A DNA stretch of 64,000 bases from Patiria miniata. Its lineage: Eukaryota; Echinodermata; Asteroidea; Valvatida; Asterinidae. Below, piece after piece: positions 40,933 to 52,800 of this stretch; the first letter of the stretch is position 1; the number at the start of each line of letters is the position of its first letter. The stretch covers positions 12,523,746 through 12,587,745 of the forward strand of contig NW_024037075.1 in assembly GCF_015706575.1 (NCBI RefSeq), read 5' to 3'. The notes under the pieces were generated by a model that searched no databases, was not told the origin of the DNA, and worked only from the letters and a program-made list of their open reading frames with translations. A program made the translations under genes and the position numbers.

Positions 40933-42424
40933 TTAATTAATGTGTTGGGGTGACAAAGCAGACAAACATTGTCTGTAAACCCAGTGAATGGGTGAGCGCA
41001 GACATTGACACGACGCACCCGTGCGCGTGGTTACTATAATTCCGCGGTTCAGTGCGTGACATCGTGTAGCTGCAATCGGCTGAATGAGAACATGTCCCGG
41101 ATGCTGATTTCCGGTGCAGTTCAAAACACGACTCAGCATTTTTTTGATTGAAATTGAGATCCTAGAATATTGTTTTCTCGAAATACACAGCATTCACTGA
41201 GCTAAAACTTCATCAGGTTAGTCGTTAGGCACCCTTCTTTACATTTTGAGCACTTTTGTTGCTTCAAACGAAAACAAATACACAAACGACAAATGATATG
41301 TACTACCGGTACCTTCAAATCATTGAAGCAATACCAATCAAAAAAAGCAATTAGAGTTGCAAATGCACCCATCCCTCCCCCCAACAAGTGAAATCATACA
41401 AGGGAACAAAGGTGAAGAAAAGTTGAACCGTTACTAATATGTCTCCCCCCCCCCCCTTTTTGATTTTACAAAGGTCGGGTGTCCGGTGAAAAAAAAAAAC
41501 CTGTCTACCTTTCAGTACTGTCAGATTAACACAAAGAGACCACTTTTTGCAGTGCATTTGCCAATTCCATTCAATGATGGATTATATTCAATAATTCACA
41601 TTTTGCAGTGAAACACTGAGTTAAAGATGAATTTAGAAACAAAATTTATCAAACATTCTAAATAAAATAGTATCGAGACTTAACAGTTATTTGCAAACAT
41701 TAAAAAATGAAATTGTCAAAGCATCATGAAATACTCGATTGTAAGTAAATAATAGGATCAAGCGTCCTGTGAAATCATTGTGGCTACTAAGGGGCCATTT
41801 TTGAGAAGAGGAATAACCATCATTTCCAAACAATCATACTGTCCAATGTAAACCTATGCTTTGAAAAGTGACGACGCATTTTTTTGAAGTTTTCTCAAAA
41901 AGTACGATATCTACTGAGCTGAAATTTCAACAAGTTAGTTTTGTTCAATAAACTGCTTCAGAATTATTAAATTGTTGTTCCTTGAGTCAGCAAAATGGTG
42001 TCCATTACCTTTAAACTTCAATTAAATATGCTTCTCAAACCACTTGATTTAAAATGGCTGCAACCTGTTATATTAAATAATTAAAATAAAAACAGAGGTG
42101 TAAGTATTCTTATTAAAAAGACATTTTAGTAAAAGATAAGATAGAGCAAAAATAAGGATAGAGCACTGATTTTCATCGGGTTTTTGTTGCAGTGAAATGT
42201 TGTATTTGTAGCATTTTGAGTAACAAGGAAGATGAGTGGTTTGCAAAAATGAAAAAAAAAAATGGTTTCTCTATAGTCCTCCAAAGATTGAAATCGGTAC
42301 TTGCAAAAATATTCTTTGTGGGGAACAAAGTAAATATCTGCATGGCATTCGGTTTTCCTTTCGATTTAATTGGTTGGATAGATTGGATTTCACCTTTTAT
42401 CAATTGTTATAAATTTCCCCATAG
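40933..42424. other. COASY intron-like stretch, dispersed repeats
   Basis: No coding exon was recognised. 41190-41290 and 41895-41945 carry words of a dispersed family (CACTGAGCTGAAACTTCA, GGCACCCTTCTTT) seen again near 56.94, 57.97 and 62.58 kb. 41435-41520 has a C-run repeat with GGGTGTCCGGTGAAAAA. Confidence 0.5.
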
Positions 42425-42611
42425 AATAAAGATCTACCTGGCACCCCATACGTGATTGGTCTGACCGGTGGCATAGCCAGCGGGAAGTCTTCAGTATGTA
42501 GACGGCTGGAGGGGCTCGGTGCTGCAGTGATTGACTGTGATAAGCTGGGGCACAAGGCCTACCTACCAGGCACGCAGGGATTCAGGAGAGTGCTGACTGA
42601 GTTGGGACAAG
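42425..42611 (+). CDS. COASY: COASY exon: start of dephospho-CoA kinase domain
   Basis: After CCCCATAG the exon reads NKDLPGTPYVIGLTGGIASG, KSSVCRRLEGLGAAVIDCDK and LGHKAYLPGTQGFRRVLTEL, and ends before GTGGGTGC. GLTGGIASGKSS is the P-loop and DCDKLGHKAY the following motif of dephospho-CoA kinase, the last step of coenzyme A synthesis. Human COASY reads YVIGLTGISGSGKSS at the same place. The remaining two thirds of the kinase were not found between here and the piwi gene, so the locus is incomplete, decayed or misassembled. Confidence 0.82.
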
Positions 42612-42714
42612 GTGGGTGCTGGGAAAAAACTCCAAGTATTTTTCAACAAGATAATGCATGTCTAGTAAAGCTGAGTTGACAAAATTCACAGAGCGGAAAG
42701 CATATTCTTTTTGT

Positions 42715-43115
42715 CATTGGATTGAAAATGAGATTTGAAGGTTTGCATGGTGGACATGAACAATAAATGGGAGGTTTGTGGTAACACCATGTGAATGATA
42801 TCTCTTTGTAATGTGTGGTTCTCAGAAGAACCAGTTGGTTTGAAAGTTTGAAAAAATTATTCCCACATGGTGTTTCCGCAAACCTTTTATTCATTAGTAT
42901 CTCCACCATGCAAAGCCTAAAATCTTACTTAAGAACCAGTAGGTTTAACTCGACGTTTCGAATAGTGTGCTCTGTTTGTCAACAGGAGATTGATGACAAA
43001 CAGAGCATACTGTTCAAAAGGTCAAGTTAAAACAACTGGTTCTTCTCAGAACCACACAACTCAAAAGAGATATCATTCACATGGTGTTACCGCAAACCTC
43101 CCGTTCATTGGATTG
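42715..43115. repeat. two PLE terminal segments in inverted orientation
   Basis: The sequence is a large imperfect palindrome. Each half carries words from the PLE end at 1.87-2.03 kb: TTTGCATGGTGGAGATACTAA, ACCATGTG/CACATGGTG, CGACGTTTCGAATAGTG and GATGACAAACAGAGCATACT. It looks like two solo termini joined head to head, without the coding part. Confidence 0.75.
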
Positions 43116-45852
43116 AAAATGGCTCAAAAGTTTGTAGACTAAGCTGTAGTGGTATTACGTGATGGAAATGAGAGATTCACTGTCGGTCCTCGCATGGAGA
43201 CTTGACTTACTGCAGACACATGTATCATGAAGTTACAAGAAATGAGCTGTGTACAGACTAATGGACATCTGGTATCCACTAATGCAACGACAGTCATTTT
43301 CTGAGGTGGCACTGCGGTAGCACCAGGCTCGTGCAAGTCACGCTCAGGTAGTACGCACACCCTCGAGTAGGGGTCCTTGGACCAATAGGGTTACCAAGGC
43401 ACATGCATCTCGTCTTTAAGAAAGCACTCAGTATGCGCGTGAGTGTGGCACTACCTAAAAATGGCTTTTAGTTTTGTTTGGCGAATTACACTGTAGATGA
43501 TACATGACTGACATGAATAGACAAGCCTCGTTAAGCTGCTCCTAGACTGGTGTCCAGGCCCACACAGTGTTGCGACCAGACAATGCCAGACTGCACACCA
43601 CCAGACATGGGAAAACTACCGCGATATCCTGTTGTTACGGGTCCCTCTTTAGTTTCAATCAAATTAGAGTCAAGGGTGTTTTTTGTTATTCAAAAATGAC
43701 CTTTTCAACCTGAAGAAGACTTGTCCCAATTCTAGTGACACCTGTTTTGTAATTTTCAACAGTTTCCTGGGGTAGAAGTTACAATTTTCATGCGGAATTT
43801 ACCATGTTTGCGGTTGGTACTGTGCAACTCGGCGCGCCTTGTGCTTTCACAGTACATTGCGGTGCACGTATGTTTCAGCCGCTCATTTAGTTTGCTCGCA
43901 TGCGCACTCAAAATATGAAATACTGATAATCAGCAAACATGGATGCCTGCGGTCGCAGTTTGACCCACTGAAGTATCGGTCAACATCACGCTCGAAGTAC
44001 TTTGATAAAAAAAAATTCCACGTGGACAGGAATTTAAGGCAATCAAAGTCACTTTTGCAAACCTTAGCGCAAAAAAACAGAGAGTATTTGATGCATTTTT
44101 GTTGTTTTTCCATGTCGTGTAGTACAAAAGTATTGGGTCACAAATTCAAAACAGGCGACAGTTTAGGGGATATTTTTTCAGTTTTGCCGAGTAATTGTAA
44201 ACTTGTCTTCACTGATAAATGGTAAAGGATGCCACGGAAAGTGCGATGTATAAATATCATTTAAGTCGGAAACCGTTTCAATGAGAAAAGTAAGGTCTCA
44301 CATTATACGTTTTTTTCGTTGAATGTAACGTTATTGTGCACGTACCTGTACACATACCCTGGAACAGGTACGTGCATAGATATAAATTTCTGAAGGGTCG
44401 TTTTGCTGGCCTCCCTACCATTTCTACTTGGCCCCTTGTCCCTTCGCCTTTTGCCCATTTCCTCTATGCCCCATCGCCATCTTCAGCCCACTTCACATTA
44501 CATGCGCATGTTGTACCAGCATTACGCTGAACATGCACAGTGAGTGTTGTTTTGGACTTTCAAATTGTTACCATGACGAATCTTTGTCTGGTTCCGGCGT
44601 GTATTGATGGTTTCACGCTTACATTGTCGTTGGAACTTCGTATTCCGGAGACGGGAATCAGACCTATTGCACTTTTGGACTTTATTTCCATTCAAAAATC
44701 CTCCAGAGCCACGAATCAGATAGCAAAGATGAAATATTCTGCAATTAAATGTATTGTAGGATTTGATTTAAAAACAATAAAGAAAGAAAATTTTTAATTT
44801 TGAGAGAATGAAAAAAAAAAAAAATTAAATGAGTTGCATGGCCATCATCCCACCTATTTTTTTTCTGGCTTATGAAACTTGGAGCTGAAAATATATATTT
44901 TACCAGCTCATTACCCTTATTTTTTATCCAAATGTAGGATGTAATGTTTACCAGGCCTTAATTTATTTCTGTATTTGTGCTTAAACTGACGAGAATGTTA
45001 CCAGTCAGGGTCTTGTTCTGCCTAAAACCTTGGGTCATCTCACAGTATAAAAGTACAAAAACCTGAGAGATGAGAACCTGGTTCTCTATTAGCAATTTGT
45101 CATAAGATTTGGGATCCTATTACATTGTAAGTCGGGTATAATGTGGGGGGGGGGGGTCTTTAACTTCAACTGTTGGAGGGAAGGCGTCCCCATACAGTGA
45201 ACCACCACTATAATGAACGCTGCTATAACAAACAGTTGGCTATAACACGCATCCTCTTTGGCTCCCGAAATAGTAAATTCTATAATAATGCACAATCACT
45301 ATCACGAACGACCACTTTAAGAAACAGTTTGAATGGACCCATCCTGTTCCATTGTTATGAGTGAGTGGTTTTCTATGTGACCAGATGTGGCTTCTTGATG
45401 CCCAGTTTTTTTTTCTCCATTGTCTGATTCTGGATATTAGCTGGCTGTATAGGGCATAAAGCGATTCACTTCAGTGACTTGGAAGTACCCACATAATACT
45501 GGGTAAGGGCCAGCGCTATAGACAAATCTGGCGGCAGCCATTTTCTGCAGTGGTGCAAGGCTTGGGCAAGTCAGGCTTGTGAAAACTATCTGGTCACCGG
45601 ATTCCACACTACCTGCCAGAGACAATTAGGCCTTTTTAATACAGAACCTAATTGTTGGTACTTTACATCGGTACAGTAAGATTACTTTAACCCTAACAAT
45701 ACCCCTCCAGCCAAACTCCAACACCAGGGTTTGTTGGAATCTGTTAGGACGAGTACTGCACCAGTAAACTGAGGCATACCACCAATAATCAGAGTCCAAC
45801 AGTCCCTTGTGTGCCTTTTTGGAGAATGTTCAATTTTAATTTTTAAACCTAT
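43116..45852. other. spacer, no gene recognised
   Basis: No COASY exon or other coding match was found. Small features: a hairpin GCACGTACCTGT...ACAGGTACGTGC near 44338-44375, an A run near 44810, a G run near 45145, and a pair of loosely similar segments at 43140-43340 and 45440-45625. Open frames lack domains. Confidence 0.45.
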
Positions 45853-46047
45853 GGTGAGTTACCATTGAGTTTACTTGTGACCAGTAAACTCAGTGGTAAC
45901 TCACCTGTCAGGAAATCGACAACTAATATGTACAAAGAACACCAAGTTTTCACCTACATGTAAGTACATGTAGTAATTTTAATTTAAATTACTACTTAAG
46001 TGAAAAATTGGTGTTTCTTTGTACTTGTTAGTTGTCAATTTCCTGAC
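45853..46047. repeat. two adjacent hairpins
   Basis: Hairpin 1: GGTGAGTTACCATTGAGTTTA at 45853 pairs with 45885-45905. Hairpin 2: GTCAGGAAATCGACAACTAA from 45907 pairs with the segment ending 46047, arms about 65 bases with few mismatches. This is probably a small fold-back element. Confidence 0.85.
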
Positions 46048-46860
46048 TGTTCATATTTCTCATCTTTCCCACAGTTAATTGTCTGGATGTATCCAGCTGA
46101 GGGACCTACTGTATCCTGGAAAAAGTTCTTGCAGATAGAAATGGTGGACAACATCCAGCTTCTTTGTGATCCAAGCAACAAAGAAAATCATCTGTAAAAA
46201 AGTAAGTTGACTTGAGAAATGTAAAGAACATGTTCATTGAGTATTGAGAGATTGTGCATTCTGGCAAAATGTAACGGATCTGGACACAGGCCGTGGCGGG
46301 GAAAAAATGCCAAAAAACAAAACTGAATGGGAGTGGATTTTTTTGGGGGGGGGGGATTTTCAGATTTATTGATATTTGTAATCTTTGATATGTCTACTAC
46401 ATATATTTTATAGAAATACCTTACAAGTTGTGGAGTGCAAGTGTTTTCACGGAAAAAAATAATTGGCATCTTTCATTGTCACGAATACAAACTTGAAACT
46501 TTAAATGTCTTTTTCTCAGCACTTTACTTCTTTTTACACGTTTATGAGAGTGAACTTTAAATAGCCATAACTTGTCAACACAATATCTGATTGGTGGTAA
46601 GGAGCATTTTATTCTCTTTCTTCATACGCAAAAAACCTCTTATTGAGGGTACCTTTTCTTAGTAAGACATTGGGTTAGTTTCCTTTCAACCAGACTGTTA
46701 AAATAGGATAAGTAAGCACTCTAAAGTATAAACTTCAGGACTTTGTGTCCCATTAACCAAATGCTTGTAACTGTTCATTGGTGTTGCCATTTCACCGCTT
46801 TACCAATCATAATTGCTGTAAACTCTGTTCATCACCACATGAGCTGTTGTTCTTCCCCAG

Positions 46861-49800
46861 AGCAAAGAAGTTTGGAAACACCCAACATGGCCGACAGTCA
46901 GCAAGGCGTTGGCAGCGGGCGTGCCCGTGGTCGGGGGCGAGGCCGTGGCCGTGGGAGGGCCTCTGCAGGGCAGCAGCAGGGCCAGCCCCGGAGGCCAGGG
47001 GAGACAGCGCCTGCCACGCCCATGCCTAGTGGTGATGCTGAAGCCATGCCTGCCCCAGGGAGGGGCAGAACCAGGGGTGGGGCTTCCCAGGTCCCTGGAT
47101 CAGGAGGTGGGTGTCTATTGACAGACATTTTTCAGGCTGAGAGTTACATGTAATCCATGCTCTTCAACATAATTTGATTTTTTTCTTCTAACAATTTTCA
47201 ATTTTTCAAATAAACCACAATTTCATGAAGTTACACTTTCATTTTGTATGTGTTTTCATTTTGCATTGAATCTTAAGATGGAAAAACTCCTCTTTTTTGG
47301 TCTATTGTAGACACTTTCAACCCTCTGAAAATATGAAGCCAGAACTTGTTAAGTTCAAAACGTCAGGCTGCTTACATTTTTACATTTTTTATATTTCAGG
47401 TCAATCCAGTCAAAGCACTGAGTTTGCAGCAGTTTTATGCATTTTCATTTTATTCATTTTATCTGAAAATATACTTTTATTTTGGGTTGTTTTGTGCCTG
47501 TGCCCATAATGTATAAAACATATGCCTGAATTATTGTCAGCTGCAAGCAATTTGAGAGTTGTAAACTAATTAACCCTCTGATGCAAGTATGCAAACATAC
47601 AATATGTGCCAAGTTGTCCTTTCAGTCAAAGCCAACCAAGTGACTGTTTTCAACAGTTAAGGGCTCCCAGCCTACCGGTACATAAAGCAGGATTGACTGG
47701 CTGTGACTGTTTACTTGATCCAGCTATGCTTTGATTGTAGGTGATTGATAAGCCAGCTGTGCCAGCCACTTGCCTGCTTTTGTCGGTTGACTGAATTTGG
47801 CTAGTTACAGTGCTTGCTTGAAATATGGTCTGACAGTTGGTGACTAGCCTGTGTAAAATGCATAGCAGGGAAGAGGATTGATTTGTTTGACTGTCTGTGA
47901 CTGTTTAGATAGCAGGAGGGTTAATAAGAATGGATGGAATTTTTTGGCGCGATGTCTCATACAAAAGTGATAACTTTTTGTGATGAAAGTGATTATCTTT
48001 TGTATTGCTAAAAAATTGCAATTTAGAAACAAAATCTATTTTTTGGAGGTTGAAACTTAACACAAAAAACTTCGAGCAAATTTACATATACATGCACATG
48101 CTCTAATATGATGATGCAAGACATGAATTCTTGGATCATTCTATAAGTTTAGGGTTCAGAGTTTGACACTTTTGTCCTACCCTTGGTGCTTTATTTTCCA
48201 GAAATTGGTATTTGTTGGGTAAGTGGTTTGCTCTTCATAACCATTTGAAGAAGATGACTGCATTTAGGAGTGTATCCAAATTATCAAATCAAGATGTCAG
48301 ATGTAACAGGGACAGGAAAAAGGTGGACCCCAAATTTATAGAATGACCCTATAGATACAGTATGAGTAAAAAAAACTATACACTTTTATAATTGGCCATA
48401 GTTTCATTCTGTAGCAATATAGATATTTTCATATATAGTTTTTAGAGTAACTCTTCCTGCCTCTTTTGGTGACATTTTCACTGGATTAGTTTTCATGCAT
48501 AACTGCACAGGAGACAATTAAAGGGGGCAGGTGAAATCTGACTTGCGCCAACTGGTTTATACTCGCACTGTTTAAACTACTTTCTTTGTTACACAGCTGC
48601 TATAAGCATGGAGCAAAGAGCGGCCATGGCCGAGAGTTACCATCCTCATGCCCCGAGGCCAATGCCAGCTGAAGTGCCCCCTACAGCTCAGATGGCAGCG
48701 TTGAGCGTGGGCGGGGCCCAGGTTACTGAGGGAGGGGGAGTCAGTGGCCGCGGCAGACAGACAGAGCTCCGCTACGGAGAACAAAAAGCACCCAGACCCA
48801 TTGATAAGAGAGGTAGGTCTGGTGCCCTGTAATCCCTGATTGATGTGCCAATAAATATTCCATTTTCTCATCTAAAAGCTGTCTTTAAAGGTAGGGTAGA
48901 TCATTTGTCATTAGTGCAGTTTTTTTCCACGGCGCCATGAAAATACGCCTTGGGCCTTAGCTCACTATGTTGGTGGGTATAGTTTGTTTCTGCATTCAAT
49001 AAGGGACAATAGAGGACAATAGGGTCCCCAATTTTTTGCCTAGTCATGTTTTAAATTGCGCCCTAAATCAGCGTCTGGGACAAGAGAATGATTCAGTATC
49101 CAGCATTGCCTTTGCACAGGCACCTACCTCACAGCAACAACAGCATTTAAGTTTGAAGTCATATCTCTCTGTCACAGTTGAGTGAGAACACGTGCACAAA
49201 CTCCATTGTACATTTTTTCATAATCCTCCAGGCAAGAAAGGAAAGCCAGTGGAGGTCTTGACCAACTGTTTCCGCATGAAGGCTGCTGATCAGTGGCTTC
49301 TGCACCAGTACAGCGTGGACTTCAGCCCCGTTGTGGACAACCCTAGGGCACGTCATGCCCTGCTACGGGCTCACTCTGAGATCCTAGGCACCCCCATGGC
49401 CTTTGATGGGATGATGTTGTTCCTGCTGCGAAGGCTTGATGAGCCGGTGAGTAGATGTAAAATGCCTTTTTAACCCTAACCTTCCCAAATCTTTCAAAAT
49501 CCTCTCTGCAAAAATGGAAGATTTTGCAGGATTGAGGCTACATGGCAAAAGTATGTCACTGATTTCGAAAAAATATATTCTTAACGGGAGATAAATGCCG
49601 GCTTGATAGCGTATTTCTAGGAACCTCGCTCAATCCTCTAAAATCCTCAGCTGTGTGGGAAATCGAAGCTGCATTCTTTGTACCTGCCCCATGTCATGTG
49701 AATTTAGCTGGGCTCTACCTTCCTCAAAACTGCAGAAGGATCTGAGAGTGGTAGGGCTTTCACTACACGGTAGGTAAAAAAAAACCCCTGAAACCCAAAT

Positions 49801-52800
49801 GTAGGAACCATTGTTTAAGTGAAGTTCTGCATGTAGCACTTTCAAAATCTAGGATATGAAAGCCCAATACATAAGCTTTCATTTAGTAAAAGAACCATTC
49901 AAATGACTCAGTGTAATTTTGAAGTTACAGAATTTTTAACACAACCACCGTTCTGAAGTTCTGTCCACAGATAACAAAAAGGTAAATGTTTTTTAAGCAA
50001 AACGAAAACAAATCACATAGGGATGTGTGTGAATTGTTTTCGTTTTACTAAAAGAACGCACACCTTTTTTTGTGATCTGTGAACAGAACTTTAAAACGGT
50101 GGTTGTGTTTAAAATTCCGTAACTTGAAAAGTACATGAGTGATTTGAATGATTCTTGTACTAGAAGAAAGCTTATGAATTTGCTTTTATATCTTAGATTT
50201 TGAAAGTGCTACATGCAGATCTTTACTGAAATAATAATCCCGACATTTGGGTTTCATTTGTTTTGTACTCACACTGTAGAGTTGTATTTTTCAGAAACAA
50301 TCAATCTCAACACAAGATGCAAAGTTGTAAAGATGTTTTCATGAGATGCATATATATTTTCTATACTTATTTTTGCCTTGTTTTGCAAACTCTAGGTGAC
50401 CAGGTTTCAAACCAAACGCCGTGACTCTGATGACATCATCACCATTACTGTGGCTCTCAAGAATGCACTGCCTCCTACTTCACCAACCTGCATGCAGGTT
50501 TACAACATCATCTTCCGCAAGTAGGTTTGCTCTTTTTTTCATCGTTGCTAAAATTAACCCTAAACCCCCGAGGGTCTTTTTGCTGGGAACCATCCTCAAT
50601 CCTCCAAAATGTTGCACCTATGTTCAAATGTAGGTTACCCTGCGCCTCAATCCTTCAAAATTGTCAGACAAAAAAATGCATTCATCCTCAATCCTCCAAA
50701 ATCCTCCTCCAAACACCATTCATTCTCCATCCTCCCAAATCCTCATGTTTCTCAAACACCATTCATCCTCAAATTATAGGTTTAGCCCTTCACCGACGTT
50801 TAAACACTGTATACTCGGTGTGTTACCTCCAGAGTGAAAGTTGGAAAAATCACTCGGGTGGGACTCGAACCCACGACCTCCTGCTTCTAGTGCAGACGTC
50901 TGAGGTCGTGGGTTCGAGTCCCACCCGAGTGATTTTTTCCAACTTTCACTCGGGAGGTAACACACTGAGTATACAGTGTTTAAACGTCGGTGAAGGGCAA
51001 AACCTATAATTTAATTTATCACCCTGACGCAAAAATTCCACCATTCATCCTCAATCCTCCAAAAACCATTCAGAGGATTTTGGAGGATTAGGGTTAAAGA
51101 ACACATGAGACCCAGGGTTTTTATTTAATGGCATACTAAATAATGACCAGCCGTGAAAAGCTGAAACAATCAGTCAGAAATGACTTAGAAATCAATCAGA
51201 AATGATTATTTGTATTCTCCTTTGTGAAAAATGACAAATTTGATTGACAAATCTCCAAAACTTTGAAGAAAGTTGAGTCTGTGTGGAAAAGTAGGAAAGT
51301 AATTAGTTTGCTGTCATTTTATTTCTGTTTTATGGAAATAATACTTTATTTTGAAAATTATCAACAAGTTGTTAACAGTGACAAAGATGCACCTTTACAA
51401 TGCCTTCTAAGCTATTTGCACAAAATGTTCAAGTGTTATTTTCATTTCATGGCCTCTTAAAAACAAAGATACAATTTTGCTTATTTGTATATATTTTTTA
51501 AGGAATTCAATGAAGCGTAATCTATGCTTGCAATTTTTTATCACATTGTTACTTTCTCTGTTTTAGGATCCTTGGATTGGTTGGCTTTGAGCAGATTGGC
51601 CGGAACTATTTCAACCCCAACGCCAAAAGGGAAATCCAGCAACACAAGTAAGTGAAACGATTTGGCTCATGTCTTAAGTTGAACGTAGATGTGAAATATC
51701 TGTAGCAGTAGGTCTGCTTGGCTTTGAGTTTCATTAAAAATTGTTTGAAGTGGCTGAGATTGTATATCAATAGACAGAGCCATTAGCAGCAATATGAATG
51801 GCCGTTAAATGTGAGAGCCTTTTGTGTGGATTTTGCAAAACATCTTTAATTTTTGCAGGATTGGTAGTAAAGTGAGGAAATTTGACACAGTACTGCACAT
51901 GTTGGCCCATGTAAACTTGCTATATGTAACCTGCCATATCATAATGAGGAATAACCCCCACCTTTGACTTTCAAGTAACGTACATCATGTTAAAGCGTAA
52001 ATCATTAGCGTTCAAATGATACCAAATTTATTTCTGTAGCTTAATGTACTCCAAAGATATGTCGCAGGAACTTCAACAGTGTCCCACCGAACTTTACCAA
52101 CCTCATTTCGAGAAAAACGGCTTTGAAGAAAGAAATGCACATTGCGCTGCAAACGGCAGTGGAAAACGTTCTTCAGTTTCCAACTTTTAGGGATATTTGT
52201 TTCCCAACAAAAAGGCATAGTGTGAATCTTGGATAACTTAAAAAACCATTGATTTTGATATGATTTTTTAGTGTATCCAACTTCAGGCGTTGTTGTGGGG
52301 GACATTCCTCATTTTGCCACAGTAGGTCACATTTGGCAGATCAAATGTTGACAATGGCAGAAACAAATTAAATTCTGCTTACAAAGTTTCTTAGACTGTT
52401 GTTTATTGTGTTGATTGTTCCACTTTCCTTGATGCTCCTTTCTCTCTGTCATTTCTCCCCTCATCCCTTTAGGATCCAGCTCCTGCCCGGTTTCATCACC
52501 TCCATCTTGCAGTATGAGCAGGAGGTTCTCCTGATGGCGGACGTCTCTCACAAGATCCTGAGAACGGAGACAGTCTTGGACATGCTGGCTGAGATTCAGC
52601 AGACCAAGGGAGCAGGCTGGAGGGATGCGGCCAAGAGAGTACTGGCGGGAGAAATTGTCCTGACCAAGTAAGAGAACAGCATTGTTTGGTTAAGTTTGTT
52701 TCAGATCAGGTCTGTTTGGTTGGATTGAGTTAGTTAGGTGTGGTCAAGTTCAGATCCATCAGTTCCATTGGGTTAAGTTTGGTACATACAGGGTGAGTCA

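Noticed and set aside
46000-46197. Coding exon with IVWMYPAEGPTVSWKKFLQ as missing COASY part
   Set aside because: It does not resemble the kinase C-terminal part and ends in a stop before the donor; at best it is a UTR exon.
50850-50935. Complete tRNA gene with CTA anticodon
   Set aside because: The acceptor, T-arm and anticodon-like loop are present, but the 5' half is only the complement of the T-arm and there is no D-arm or A-box.
50527-51009. 160-residue frame with [21 protein letters not shown] and its antisense partner
   Set aside because: Such peptides are typical artefactual translations of tRNA-derived DNA; the sequence is the hairpin repeat plus CCTCAATCC array.
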